NCBI GenBank assembly: GCA_018663815.1
Contig: JABJPQ010000598.1
Location: forward strand, 1-7,519
DNA length: 7,519 nt
Source: Halobacteriovoraceae bacterium
GTDB taxonomy: Bacteria; Bdellovibrionota; Bacteriovoracia; Bacteriovoracales; Bacteriovoracaceae
Direction of reading: 5' to 3'
The translations under genes and the position numbers were made by a program. Positions within the stretch are counted from its first letter, which is position 1; every line of letters starts with the position of its first letter. Below are positions 1-6,958 of this stretch, in pieces. Below the pieces are notes generated by a model, which was given only the letters and a program-made list of their open reading frames with translations, had not been told where the DNA came from and did no database searches.

Positions 1-613
1 CAAGATGTGTTGAGGCTAATAAAAGTCTGGATAGAGTATCATCATCATACATTATTGCTTTAAAGAACATCCTCTTTGCCTGGTCAGTATTAAGGAAACT
101 TCCAATGAATGATATGTTGTGTTTGAACTCAGACGTTACATTACATTCTCCTCCTCCGGCAGAAGGAATGAGGTGAACATGCTCTTTCAGAGAAGGATTA
201 ATTTTTTTTATAAAGTAATTATAGGTTTTTGAATCTCCGATCACGAGTTGAGTATATTGATCAATAATTTTTTCTTCAAGTGGTGCTTCAGGAACAAAGA
301 GATGGCTAGCCTCATCTACAATAATATTAACCACAGGGATTTTTATTTTTAACTTTAGAGAAGATTTTAGAGCACCATTATTCATCTGAAGAATAAGTTT
401 TGGAGCTACTTCATTTATTAGGTTAATGAACCCATCCTCTGAAATATTCTTGTCTATTCCATGTATAAAATGCTCGGTCATGGTATTGGAGAGTAATATG
501 TGAACATCGAAACCTAAGTTTTTATAGGCATCAATAAGGGACTGCTGGTATGCATCCAGCTTTAGATCAGGTCTCCAAGAATATCCTATAAATAATATAT
601 TTTCTTTTTTCAA
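1..613 (-). CDS. CgeB-like GT-B glycosyltransferase, N-terminal part (cut by left window edge)
   Basis: This gene is read leftward from a TTG codon at 613-611 and runs off the window with about 204 codons visible. A stop codon lies two codons upstream in frame and the first in-frame ATG would remove about 37 conserved residues, so TTG is the only sensible start; an AGAG stretch upstream may serve as ribosome binding site. The product begins MKKENILFIGYSW and closely parallels the complete paralog two genes upstream: shared segments include IGYSW, VDEASHLF and HNISFIGSF. The last resembles the VSFIGS-type motif of CgeB-like proteins (DUF3880 plus Glyco_trans_1_2). The nucleotide-sugar-binding C-terminal half lies outside the window. 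It starts 15 nt after the stop of the preceding gene and is probably co-transcribed with it. By family it would be a cytoplasmic glycosyltransferase acting on a surface glycan or glycoprotein; donor and acceptor are unknown. Confidence 0.8.
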   Translation of the reverse strand, partial: MKKENILFIGYSWRPDLKLDAYQQSLIDAYKNLGFDVHILLSNTMTEHFIHGIDKNISEDGFINLINEVAPKLILQMNNGALKSSLKLKIKIPVVNIIVDEASHLFVPEAPLEEKIIDQYTQLVIGDSKTYNYFIKKINPSLKEHVHLIPSAGGGECNVTSEFKHNISFIGSFLNTDQAKRMFFKAIMYDDDTLSRLLLASTHL

Positions 614-628
614 GCTTTAGTCTCTTTG

Positions 629-1984
629 TTAATTAAATGAAAGGCGGCGCACTATCCCTTTCACTTTTCTTTTTATATAACTAAGTGTTTTATTTGTATT
701 AAAATATTTTTTCAAACGATAAAAAACAGAAGGTTTTATATATTCTTCATCACCATGATTATATTTATGATTATCTTCTATGTTAATTCCGACAATTTCT
801 AGATAAGTCCGATATCTATCATTACTCTGAATATAATTTTCCATAAGTTTGTTACACTTCGTGACTAGAATAGCACGCTCTTTTTCATTATTTAAATAAT
901 ATAAGCACAATTCATGCAAATGCTCTAAGTTTTTATACATGACAATGATGCAGTTTTTCCCGAATACTCGAAATACGTCTGAATCCTGATGGTACGGAAT
1001 CATTAATAACGCATTTGATGATAGAACATCATAGGAACGATAAGACAGTGCTCCGTTGAACTGGTGCTTTGAGTCACACACTACTATCTTGCTTTGCTGG
1101 TAGAGGTTTTGTAATTCCTCTATTGATTGGATTGATTTATTGGCGTCAAAACAATCTAGGTATTCTGGCTTTTTTAATAGTTCGTGAATCCATTTACTAT
1201 TGCCATATAGCGAAATGCCTAGGGGATATAGTTTTTCAATTAAGCTTGTCTGTTTTTCTGCGCAGATGTGATCTGTCAGCAGTTTTTCAAACTCTATTAG
1301 TGGTAGCTTGCAATCAGCAAGAAAATCATATAATTGAGAATCCTTCATTGTTGGGCTTAGGTCAGGGTTTGGTTGAATTTCAAGCTTATTGATTACCTCG
1401 TTAATGCTAGGTAATGTGGTGTCATGGTGTGTGACTGCCTTTGCAAAAATTTCCCTTATCTTTTTTGTCTCAATATGTGGTTCGACAAATGTGATGTTGT
1501 GCTTAAGTATAGATGACGAGCCTGTAGTTAACAGATTATTTGTAAAGCTGGGCAGTATGTGGAGATTTTCGTGATTGTCTTTTTGAATATTTTTATTAAA
1601 TAAATCGTATTGCTGATAATTATTCACAATCAAGTGCTCATTTTTAAAATCAATTGTTGGTAGCACAGAGAGTGGAGAGGATTCAGAAGGAATTAAGTTA
1701 ATAATTGGTAGATTGAATTTAACTTTTTGATTTTTGGGTATGACTGAATTATTCAGTATAATAATAAGGTTAGGTTTAATTCGAGATATTTCCTTCTCAA
1801 TTTTTTTGAGTGGAAATATACGCTTTATTTGAACACTCTGCTTATTCAGATGAAGATCAGATTCATTTAAAATATATAGGTTGTGGCCAAGCTGTTTAAA
1901 ACCATCCAGCAAACTTTGATGAGAATGATTTGATTTTTGTCCACTGTCACTGGAGTAACCTATTAAAAATATTTTTTGTTGCAT
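629..1984 (-). CDS. CgeB-like GT-B glycosyltransferase, diverged middle paralog
   Basis: This encodes 451 residues starting MQQKIFLIGYSS. An in-frame extension up to 2050 exists, but ATG at 1984 has an AGGA site 5 nt upstream and aligns with the paralogs' starts, so the longer form is rejected. The C-terminal half carries the family pattern: LYGNSKW, then SYRSYDVL (Arg316), then FGKN followed by MYKNLEHL and a YYLNNEKER segment, as in the Glyco_trans_1_2 domain of CgeB-like enzymes. The N-terminal half departs from its neighbours: SFIGSF is replaced by TFVEPH and DExSHLF by SESSPLSV. A basic tail, IKRKVKGIVRR near the end, has no counterpart in the upstream paralog and might touch membrane or acceptor (inference). 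It sits 7 nt after the upstream gene and 15 nt before the downstream one, so one transcript is likely. Catalytic activity is plausible but less sure than for the upstream paralog; substrate unknown. Confidence 0.85.
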   Translation of the reverse strand: MQQKIFLIGYSSDSGQKSNHSHQSLLDGFKQLGHNLYILNESDLHLNKQSVQIKRIFPLKKIEKEISRIKPNLIIILNNSVIPKNQKVKFNLPIINLIPSESSPLSVLPTIDFKNEHLIVNNYQQYDLFNKNIQKDNHENLHILPSFTNNLLTTGSSSILKHNITFVEPHIETKKIREIFAKAVTHHDTTLPSINEVINKLEIQPNPDLSPTMKDSQLYDFLADCKLPLIEFEKLLTDHICAEKQTSLIEKLYPLGISLYGNSKWIHELLKKPEYLDCFDANKSIQSIEELQNLYQQSKIVVCDSKHQFNGALSYRSYDVLSSNALLMIPYHQDSDVFRVFGKNCIIVMYKNLEHLHELCLYYLNNEKERAILVTKCNKLMENYIQSNDRYRTYLEIVGINIEDNHKYNHGDEEYIKPSVFYRLKKYFNTNKTLSYIKRKVKGIVRRLSFN

Positions 1985-1989
1985 TATAA

Positions 1990-1993
1990 TCCT
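1990..1993 (-). promoter_or_regulatory. Ribosome binding site deciding the start of the middle glycosyltransferase
   Basis: Reading leftward, AGGA lies 5 nt before the ATG at 1984 and overlaps the TAG stop of the upstream gene. This supports the 1984 start over the longer in-frame extension and suggests coupled translation of the two paralogs. Confidence 0.65.
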
Positions 1994-3296
1994 ATCTAAA
2001 TATATCGAACAAACTCTTTTTAAATTGATCAGATGATACATATTTAACATCAGTAGTTGAACTTAAGCCATTCGATTCAAAGTTAAGGTTTGCAAGTTTT
2101 AGCATCTGCTGAGCACTGTCTTGGTAAGAAAATCCTGAGGTAACCAAGTCATTACACTTTTTAACAAGTTCTAACCTTTCATCTTCATGGTCTAAATAAT
2201 ATTCACACAATTTGTATAGGTGATCCAAATCTTTGTACATCGGAATGGGACAGTCCTTACCAAAAAAAGTAAATGCATCCGAGTTTTTATTCCATGGAAG
2301 AATCAAAAGTGAGTTTGATTTCATAATATCATATATTCTATAAGATAATGAACCAGGCACTTGTACCTGAGAGATATGAATTGATAGTTTGGAGCTATTG
2401 TATACATGACATAATTCATCTCTGGAGGTGAGTAAGCTACCAGGCCTAAAGCACTCTAAAACTTTTGGAGTGTGAGATAATGTTTCAAGCCATAGATCAT
2501 TTCCGTATAGTCTAAGCCCCAGAGAAGAAAGTTTGGTTATGGTATCAAGTCTTAATCGAGATGAAATATGATTTGATAGGTAGTATTTGACATCTTTATG
2601 TTCTAACGCGAGTTCTTTAAAAAAATCATTAAGATCATGCTTAGTCACAAGTTTATCAAAGTCTGCATGGTAATCATGAGTCAACTCAGCCATGAGAGCA
2701 ATAATGTTTTTAAGAACTTCTTTATCTTTGTGTATTGATGCTTTCCAGAAAATAAATTCAGCTTTTGCTGTTTCCAGAAATGATCCAATAAATGAAATAT
2801 TATATTTTTGTTTAACGTTTGGGTTTTTAAGTAAATCACTCACGCAGGGAGATAGAGAGACGTGGTCGCTTACTATTTTTGGGCACACATGCCTGAAGTG
2901 CTTGTATGAGCGAGAGTTTGTCGTGATGATGAAGGTGTTGTTTGAAAAAAAATTATCAGCAATCAATGCATCTGGGATGAATAGGTGTGACAATTCATCA
3001 ACAATTAAATCCATAATAGGATATTTTTTGCTAGTTAATACTTCATTAAAAAGTCCAGCATGGTTCATGCTTACAAGAAAGTCTGGCTTGATACTTTCTA
3101 ATACTTCAGAAAACTTTTTAGATGAAAAATCCTTGGAAATTCCAATCACGCTACCTTTAGGACAAATTTCATTTATTGAGATAATATGAACTTCATAGCC
3201 TAAGTCACTAAAGGCATTAACAAGACCCTGTTGATAAAAATCTATTTTCCTGTGCTGGCTCCATGAATATCCTATAAAAATAATTTTTTTGGCCAT
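1992..3296 (-). CDS. CgeB-like GT-B glycosyltransferase, first gene of minus-strand operon
   Basis: This encodes 434 residues from ATG at 3296 (MAKKIIFIGYSW). An in-frame TTG at 3305 would add three residues, but a GGA at 3306-3308 is correctly spaced (9 nt) only for the ATG. The N-terminal Rossmann-like half has IGYSW, DELSHLF and NISFIGSF. The C-terminal half has LRLYGNDLW, SLSYRIYDIMKSN (Arg320), FGKDCPIPMYKDLDHL and YYLDHEDERLELV, which is the characteristic end of the Glyco_trans_1_2 domain: a nucleotide-sugar site followed by a helical segment with an H-x-x-E-R pattern. Length suits the family. No signal peptide or membrane segment is visible, so it should act in the cytoplasm or at its inner face. 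It leads the three-gene minus-strand array and is divergent from the sugar-nucleotide genes. Related proteins are often found near flagellin or O-antigen glycosylation genes (family knowledge); donor and acceptor cannot be read from sequence. Confidence 0.88.
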   Translation of the reverse strand: MAKKIIFIGYSWSQHRKIDFYQQGLVNAFSDLGYEVHIISINEICPKGSVIGISKDFSSKKFSEVLESIKPDFLVSMNHAGLFNEVLTSKKYPIMDLIVDELSHLFIPDALIADNFFSNNTFIITTNSRSYKHFRHVCPKIVSDHVSLSPCVSDLLKNPNVKQKYNISFIGSFLETAKAEFIFWKASIHKDKEVLKNIIALMAELTHDYHADFDKLVTKHDLNDFFKELALEHKDVKYYLSNHISSRLRLDTITKLSSLGLRLYGNDLWLETLSHTPKVLECFRPGSLLTSRDELCHVYNSSKLSIHISQVQVPGSLSYRIYDIMKSNSLLILPWNKNSDAFTFFGKDCPIPMYKDLDHLYKLCEYYLDHEDERLELVKKCNDLVTSGFSYQDSAQQMLKLANLNFESNGLSSTTDVKYVSSDQFKKSLFDIFR

Positions 3297-3482
3297 TTTT
3301 TTCAATCCAAATTCGTTGGGTGCGTTGCAGCAGTAGCTCTTGAGAAAATCATTCTTCCTGTATATTTAAAGAATATTTCATGACTTCTTGCCTCGTGATA
3401 CTAACAATTATATATTTTTAGTGATATAAACTCAAACTTAAATGATAATTTGGATATTGCTCCAAAAAGCTAAAATTGTAAT
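3297..3482. promoter_or_regulatory. Divergent intergenic region between minus- and plus-strand operons
   Basis: These 186 bp contain no convincing gene and separate two head-to-head transcription units, so they must hold promoters for both unless transcription enters from elsewhere. A good rightward sigma70-like promoter is listed separately. No equally good leftward promoter was found; TATTCT and TAAATA-like boxes near 3360-3378 on the minus strand lack a convincing -35 partner. A small inverted repeat, ATTCTT at 3351-3356 and AAGAAT at 3369-3374, could be an operator, but it is short and in AT-rich sequence. Confidence 0.5.
3388..3416 (+). promoter_or_regulatory. Candidate sigma70-type promoter for the ketoisomerase operon
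   Basis: TTGCCT at 3388-3393 (4 of 6 matches to the -35 consensus) is separated by exactly 17 bp from TATATT at 3411-3416 (5 of 6 matches to the -10). Transcription would begin near 3423 and leave a leader of about 60 nt before the ATG at 3483. AT-rich sequence gives such matches by chance fairly often, so this is a candidate only. Confidence 0.4.
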
Positions 3483-3902
3483 ATGAAAAAATATTCTGTA
3501 AACGATTGCTATATATTTGATCTGCCAAAAATACAAGACAATCGGGGTAATCTGACTTTTGTAGAGGGTGAAAACCATATTCCTTTTGAGATAAAGAGAA
3601 TTTATTATCTTTATGATGTTCCAAGCGGGAGTGAGCGGGGAGCCCATGCACACAAAGAACTCTTTCAAGTAATGATTCCCATTGCTGGAAGTTTTGATAT
3701 TACTCTTGATGATGGGAACGAAAAGAAAACATTTCAATTAAATCGACCAAATAAGCCGTTATTTATTTGTCCTAAAATGTGGCGGCAGCTATCAAATTTT
3801 TCTTCAGGGTCTGTTTGTTTAGTATTAGCATCAGATAGATATACTGAAGATGATTACATCCGAGATTATGATTCATTCAAAAAAATTATTAATAAAACCT
3901 AG
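3483..3902 (+). CDS. fdtA: dTDP-4-keto-6-deoxyglucose 3,4-ketoisomerase (FdtA/QdtA family cupin)
   Basis: This 139-residue protein matches the length and motifs of the FdtA/QdtA/WxcM-type sugar 3,4-ketoisomerases, small cytoplasmic cupin dimers that convert dTDP-4-keto-6-deoxyglucose to the 3-keto sugar. Visible landmarks are KRIYYLYD with the probable catalytic acid Tyr41, RGAHAHK with the catalytic histidine pair His55 and His57, GSFDITLDDG in the cupin barrel, and the C-terminal LASDRYTEDDYIRDY block. Numbering runs four higher than in QdtA. Residues 21 and 101, which match the two positions known to set product stereochemistry, are both Arg: FdtA-like at the first and QdtA-like at the second. 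Whether the product leads to Fuc3N or Qui3N is therefore open. No clear Shine-Dalgarno sequence precedes the ATG. It is the first gene of the plus-strand operon, 9 nt before the aminotransferase that would use its product. The symbol is given for the family; qdtA is the alternative. Confidence 0.9.
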   Translation: MKKYSVNDCYIFDLPKIQDNRGNLTFVEGENHIPFEIKRIYYLYDVPSGSERGAHAHKELFQVMIPIAGSFDITLDDGNEKKTFQLNRPNKPLFICPKMWRQLSNFSSGSVCLVLASDRYTEDDYIRDYDSFKKIINKT

Positions 3903-3911
3903 GAAACAGAG

Positions 3912-5003
3912 ATGGAAATAAAATTTCTAGATTTAAAATCGACATATTTAGAACTTAAAGATGAGATGGACTCTGCGTTTACTGAGGTAATGCATTCTGG
4001 TTGGTATCTTCAGGGTAACTCCCTAAGTGCATTTGAAGCTGAATTTGCCGAGTTTTGCGAAGCGAAATACTGCGTCGGAGTTGGAAATGGTCTTGATGCG
4101 TTAACTTTATCATTAAGGGCCATGGGAATTGGAGCTGGAGATGAGGTTATTGTTCCTGCAAATACATATATTGCTAGTTGGTTAGCAGTAACTTACGCAG
4201 GAGCGACACCTGTACCAGTTGAAGCCTGTAATACTACATTAAATATTGATCCTACAAAAATTGAAAAAGCGATTACATCAAAAACAAAAGCAATTATGCC
4301 TGTTCATTTATATGGTTTACCGGCTCAGATGGATGAAGTTAATTTTATTGCTAAAAAATATAATTTACGTGTCATTGAAGATGCTGCTCAGGCTCATGGT
4401 GCAACTTATAAAGAAAAAAAAGCAGGCAGTCTTTCAGATATTGCTGGTTTTAGCTTTTACCCAGGTAAGAATCTCGGAGCATTTGGTGACGGGGGAGCAA
4501 TTGTAACAAATGATAAAGAGCTCGCAGATACTGTTCGAAGTCTTGGTAATTACGGATCTGTTAAAAAATATGAAAACAAGTATAAGGGAGTAAACTCAAG
4601 ACTTGATGAGATGCAGGCTGCGTATTTACGAGTAAAGCTTAAACACCTAACCGAATGGAACTCTAGAAGAGAGAAAATTGCTAATTACTATCTTGAAAGC
4701 CTTAAAGATTTAGAATTGATTTTGCCATGTACGCCTGAATGGGCCACATCTTCATGGCACCTATTCCCTGTAAGATCAAATAATCGCCAACAGGTTTTAG
4801 ATAAACTACAAAAAGCCAAAATTGGTGCCCTCATCCACTATCCAATCCCCCCACACCTTCAAGAGGCATATAAAGAACTTAATCTCAAGGCCGGAGATTT
4901 TAAAATTTCTGAAAATATTGCTGATGAAATTCTAAGTTTACCGATTGGACCACATTTAACTATGGAAGAAGCAAAAAGAGTCGTTGAAGTTTTACATGGA
5001 TAA
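3912..5003 (+). CDS. fdtB: dTDP-3-amino-3,6-dideoxyhexose transaminase (FdtB/QdtB-like, DegT/DnrJ/EryC1/StrS family)
   Basis: This 363-residue PLP-dependent sugar aminotransferase probably transfers an amino group, usually from glutamate, to C-3 of the 3-keto sugar made by the preceding enzyme, giving dTDP-Fuc3N or dTDP-Qui3N. Fold-type-I landmarks occur in order: FLDLKSTY at the N terminus, GNGLDAL near residue 60 (phosphate-binding region), [18 protein letters not shown] with Asp157 for the pyridine nitrogen and Gln160, and [15 protein letters not shown] with the Schiff-base Lys186. The C terminus has the usual [10 protein letters not shown] and SLPIGPHLT segments. Length is normal. An AGGA overlapping the previous stop codon, 7 nt before the ATG, fixes the start and suggests translational coupling. 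The family also contains 4-aminotransferases (VioA, RffA types), but the ketoisomerase next door strongly favours C-3 specificity. The symbol is conditional on the ketoisomerase product; qdtB is the alternative. Confidence 0.88.
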   Translation: MEIKFLDLKSTYLELKDEMDSAFTEVMHSGWYLQGNSLSAFEAEFAEFCEAKYCVGVGNGLDALTLSLRAMGIGAGDEVIVPANTYIASWLAVTYAGATPVPVEACNTTLNIDPTKIEKAITSKTKAIMPVHLYGLPAQMDEVNFIAKKYNLRVIEDAAQAHGATYKEKKAGSLSDIAGFSFYPGKNLGAFGDGGAIVTNDKELADTVRSLGNYGSVKKYENKYKGVNSRLDEMQAAYLRVKLKHLTEWNSRREKIANYYLESLKDLELILPCTPEWATSSWHLFPVRSNNRQQVLDKLQKAKIGALIHYPIPPHLQEAYKELNLKAGDFKISENIADEILSLPIGPHLTMEEAKRVVEVLHG

Positions 5004-5970
5004 GAGTCTTCCAAAGGTTACCATTATGGTAATTACTTACAATCAAGAAGATTATGTTTGTGAAGCTCTGGATAGTATTCTTATTCAGGATTATCCAAAT
5101 ATTGAAGTTGTTGTTGCTGACGATGCTTCTAAGGATAGAACTCCCGAAATTTTAAAAGAGTATGAGAGAAAATTTCCTGAAATTTTTAAAATAATATTGA
5201 ATAAAAAGAACCTTGGTATTACAGGAAACAGCAATATTGCGTTTAACGCTTCAACTGGGGATTTTCTGGTGGGGTTGGGCGGAGATGATGCCTTTTTACC
5301 AGGAAAGATCTCGGCTCAAGTATATGAATTTCAAAAGGATGAAAAGGTTGTGCTATGTTATCATCCTGTTGAAATCTTTGACTCAGAGACAGGTGAAATT
5401 CTGCATATTTCTAATCAATCTGACTCTGAAGATGTAAGCTCTGCAAGGGATATAATTGAAAAAGGTGGAATACCAGGAGCAGCTTCTGTGATGACAAGAA
5501 AATCAGCTTGTCCAAAAGAGGGCTTTGATCCGAAAATACCGTGTGTTAGTGATTGGTTGTACTTTATTGAAACTGCGTTGAACGGCAAAATAGTCAAAGT
5601 AGACGGGGTTTTAGGCCGCTATAGAAAGCACTCTCAGGGTACGAGTCAAAAAACCTATGAGCTACTAGAAGAATCTCTTAGGGTTATGGATCGAGTTGTA
5701 GAAAAACATCCTGAACATAAGTGGCTAGAATCTTGCTGCCGAAAAGGCAAAGCGCGATATCTTATGGGTGAGGCTTTTAGACAACTTGAAAAAATGGATC
5801 TAAAAACTTCTTCTGAGCTTGCGACTAGGGCTTCAAAACTAAATAAGAAGTCTTTTTTTAGAGCAATTGCACTTGTGTGTTATCTCTTTTTTAAACTTCC
5901 ACTGCTAGCAAAAATTTTAATCCCCACTCTTTCGAAGTTTAAATATACAATTAGAAGAATCTCAAAATAA
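4996..5970 (+). CDS. GT2 (GT-A fold) glycosyltransferase
   Basis: This encodes 324 residues from ATG at 4996, which overlaps the end of the aminotransferase gene by 8 nt. A TTG four codons earlier is in frame, but GAAG at 4986-4989 is well spaced (6 nt) for the ATG. The N-terminal GT-A domain is classic: [31 protein letters not shown] with the nucleotide-binding Asp pair 42-43, [12 protein letters not shown], and GGDDAFL with Asp97 and Asp98 as the DxD-equivalent metal and nucleotide site. SDW at Asp186 is a candidate catalytic base, followed by [11 protein letters not shown]. The last third is helical and ends in a hydrophobic stretch around residues 288-310 and a basic tail, so peripheral attachment to the inner membrane is plausible. 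It probably transfers a sugar, perhaps the amino sugar made by the two genes before it, to a lipid-linked glycan or protein acceptor. The exact donor is not predictable. Confidence 0.88.
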   Translation: MDKSLPKVTIMVITYNQEDYVCEALDSILIQDYPNIEVVVADDASKDRTPEILKEYERKFPEIFKIILNKKNLGITGNSNIAFNASTGDFLVGLGGDDAFLPGKISAQVYEFQKDEKVVLCYHPVEIFDSETGEILHISNQSDSEDVSSARDIIEKGGIPGAASVMTRKSACPKEGFDPKIPCVSDWLYFIETALNGKIVKVDGVLGRYRKHSQGTSQKTYELLEESLRVMDRVVEKHPEHKWLESCCRKGKARYLMGEAFRQLEKMDLKTSSELATRASKLNKKSFFRAIALVCYLFFKLPLLAKILIPTLSKFKYTIRRISK

Positions 5971-6068
5971 TGCCTTGCGGAGCATGGCTCTGTTTATTCA
6001 TCAACACTATACAAGTTACCAATTTTTATGATAAAAAAACATAAAATTTCATAAACATAGGAATATAG
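5971..6068 (+). other. 98-bp intergenic gap with weak hairpin
   Basis: This is the only sizeable gap in the plus-strand set. CGGAGC at 5978-5983 can pair with GCTCTG at 5987-5992 across a 3-nt loop (one G-U pair), followed by TTTATT: at best a weak or attenuating terminator. Further on, TATGAT at 6027-6032 resembles a -10 box but has no good -35 partner. The rest is AT-rich, with CATAAA repeated near 6040-6055. The acetyltransferase set may therefore be partly separately transcribed. Confidence 0.35.
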
Positions 6069-6641
6069 ATGCAAAATATTGTAGGTGAATTTATAAACCT
6101 GAGACTTCTTTCTGAGCAAGATGCTGGTATCACTTTTGAGTGGAGAAAAGGTGATCGAGCTTCCCTGCTAAATAAGGGAGCAGAAACTGTTGAACAACAA
6201 AAAAAATGGATATCTTTAAGACCAGAAGGTGAACTTAATTATATGATTGAAACAAAAGAAAATAAGCCAATCGGTATGATCTCACTTATTGCAATTGATA
6301 AGGCAAATAAAAGAGCTGAGTCCGCAAGATTTTTAATTGGTGAAAAAGAAGCATCAAGGGGGATTCCTGCTGCAGTTGAAGCAATGAAGCTTTTGTATGA
6401 GCTGGCTTTTCACGAATTAGGACTTGTTAGAATTTATGGAACAATTGCAAGTTCAAACAAACAGATGATCAAGTGGCAAAAATACCTTGGGATGCAACAA
6501 GAAGGTGCACTTAGAAATCATTACTTTCTTAATGGCGGGTATCAAGATGCAATTTGCATGGGAATACTCAAAGAAGAGTATGAACAAGTCGCACTTCCGA
6601 AAATGAAAACACTAATGAAAATGGGACAAGTAAAAAAATAA
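6069..6641 (+). CDS. GNAT-family N-acetyltransferase, probable amino-sugar acyltransferase
   Basis: This encodes 190 residues with a good AGGA site 6 nt before the ATG. The sequence follows the RimJ/RimL/PseH-like GNAT layout: FINLRLLSEQDA at the start (beta 1), WRKGDR near residue 26, a strand IGMISLIAIDK, the acetyl-CoA pyrophosphate loop region at SRGIPAAVEAM, then LGLVRIYGTIASSNKQMI, KYLGM and GALRNHYFLNGGYQDAI, which are the typical last strands of this subgroup. The loop lacks the textbook R/QxxGxG/A spacing but keeps RGIPA, seen as a variant. In a sugar-nucleotide locus with a 3-aminotransferase, the likely role is N-acetylation of the amino group, as PseH does for another amino sugar; a ribosomal-protein or tRNA-linked role is less likely from context. 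No left-handed beta-helix transacetylase (FdtC/QdtC type) is in the window, so this GNAT may stand in for it. It lies 15 nt before the acyl carrier protein gene. The exact substrate is inferred. Confidence 0.8.
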   Translation: MQNIVGEFINLRLLSEQDAGITFEWRKGDRASLLNKGAETVEQQKKWISLRPEGELNYMIETKENKPIGMISLIAIDKANKRAESARFLIGEKEASRGIPAAVEAMKLLYELAFHELGLVRIYGTIASSNKQMIKWQKYLGMQQEGALRNHYFLNGGYQDAICMGILKEEYEQVALPKMKTLMKMGQVKK

Positions 6642-6656
6642 TTTAAGGAAAATAAC

Positions 6657-6956
6657 ATGATAGACTTGCAGACATCAAAAAAAATCATCAATGACGCTTT
6701 GATTACTTTGAATGAAGAACTTGATGATGATGAGAAGATAATCATCGGTGAAAATACGGTCTTATTTGGGCTTGAAGCTGAAATTGACTCATTATCTTTG
6801 GTTTCCCTTGTCGTAGATATTGAAACGGTTATCAATTGTGAGCATGATTATGACATCGCTTTGACAGATGATAGAGCGATGACGAGAGATAAGTCTCCAT
6901 TTGATAATGTAAATGCTCTGGCAGAATACATTACTGAATTAACTGGAGAGAACTAA
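6657..6956 (+). CDS. Acyl carrier protein, pathway-specific
   Basis: This encodes 99 acidic residues, a little longer than housekeeping ACP, with AAGGA 7 nt before the ATG. LFGLEAEIDSLSLVSLV carries the phosphopantetheine attachment serine (Ser45) in an I-D-S-L context, followed by a hydrophobic helix and a conserved Glu (Glu56), as in ACP and PCP domains. The segment NALAEYITELTG near the end corresponds to the last ACP helix. An insertion-like acidic stretch around residues 60-80 is not found in standard AcpP. Because it sits in a glycan locus between a GNAT gene and an SDR gene, it is probably a dedicated carrier holding an acyl chain that a reductase modifies and a transferase moves onto a sugar. 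Loading and condensing enzymes would have to be encoded beyond the right edge or elsewhere. ACP identity is sure; the cargo is unknown. Confidence 0.88.
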   Translation: MIDLQTSKKIINDALITLNEELDDDEKIIIGENTVLFGLEAEIDSLSLVSLVVDIETVINCEHDYDIALTDDRAMTRDKSPFDNVNALAEYITELTGEN

Positions 6957-6958
6957 TA

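Noticed and set aside
1069..1574. Two adjacent plus-strand open frames of 107 and 61 codons with hydrophobic stretches
   Set aside because: Both are antisense shadows of the middle glycosyltransferase; the hydrophobicity comes from AT-rich antisense codons.
1985..2050. N-terminal extension of the middle glycosyltransferase to a start at 2050
   Set aside because: It would overlap the upstream gene's 3' end; ATG at 1984 has a good AGGA site and aligns with the paralogs' N termini.
2692..3189. 165-codon open frame on the plus strand
   Set aside because: It lies wholly opposite the upstream CgeB-like gene, which has clear family motifs; the plus-strand translation has no recognisable domain.
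3450..3476. TTGGAT and TAAAAT as a promoter just before the ketoisomerase start
   Set aside because: The spacing is only 15 bp and the -10 box would end 6 nt before the ATG, leaving essentially no leader.
3418..3737. Minus-strand open frames over the start of the ketoisomerase gene
   Set aside because: They are antisense to a gene with clear catalytic motifs, and no family is recognisable in them.
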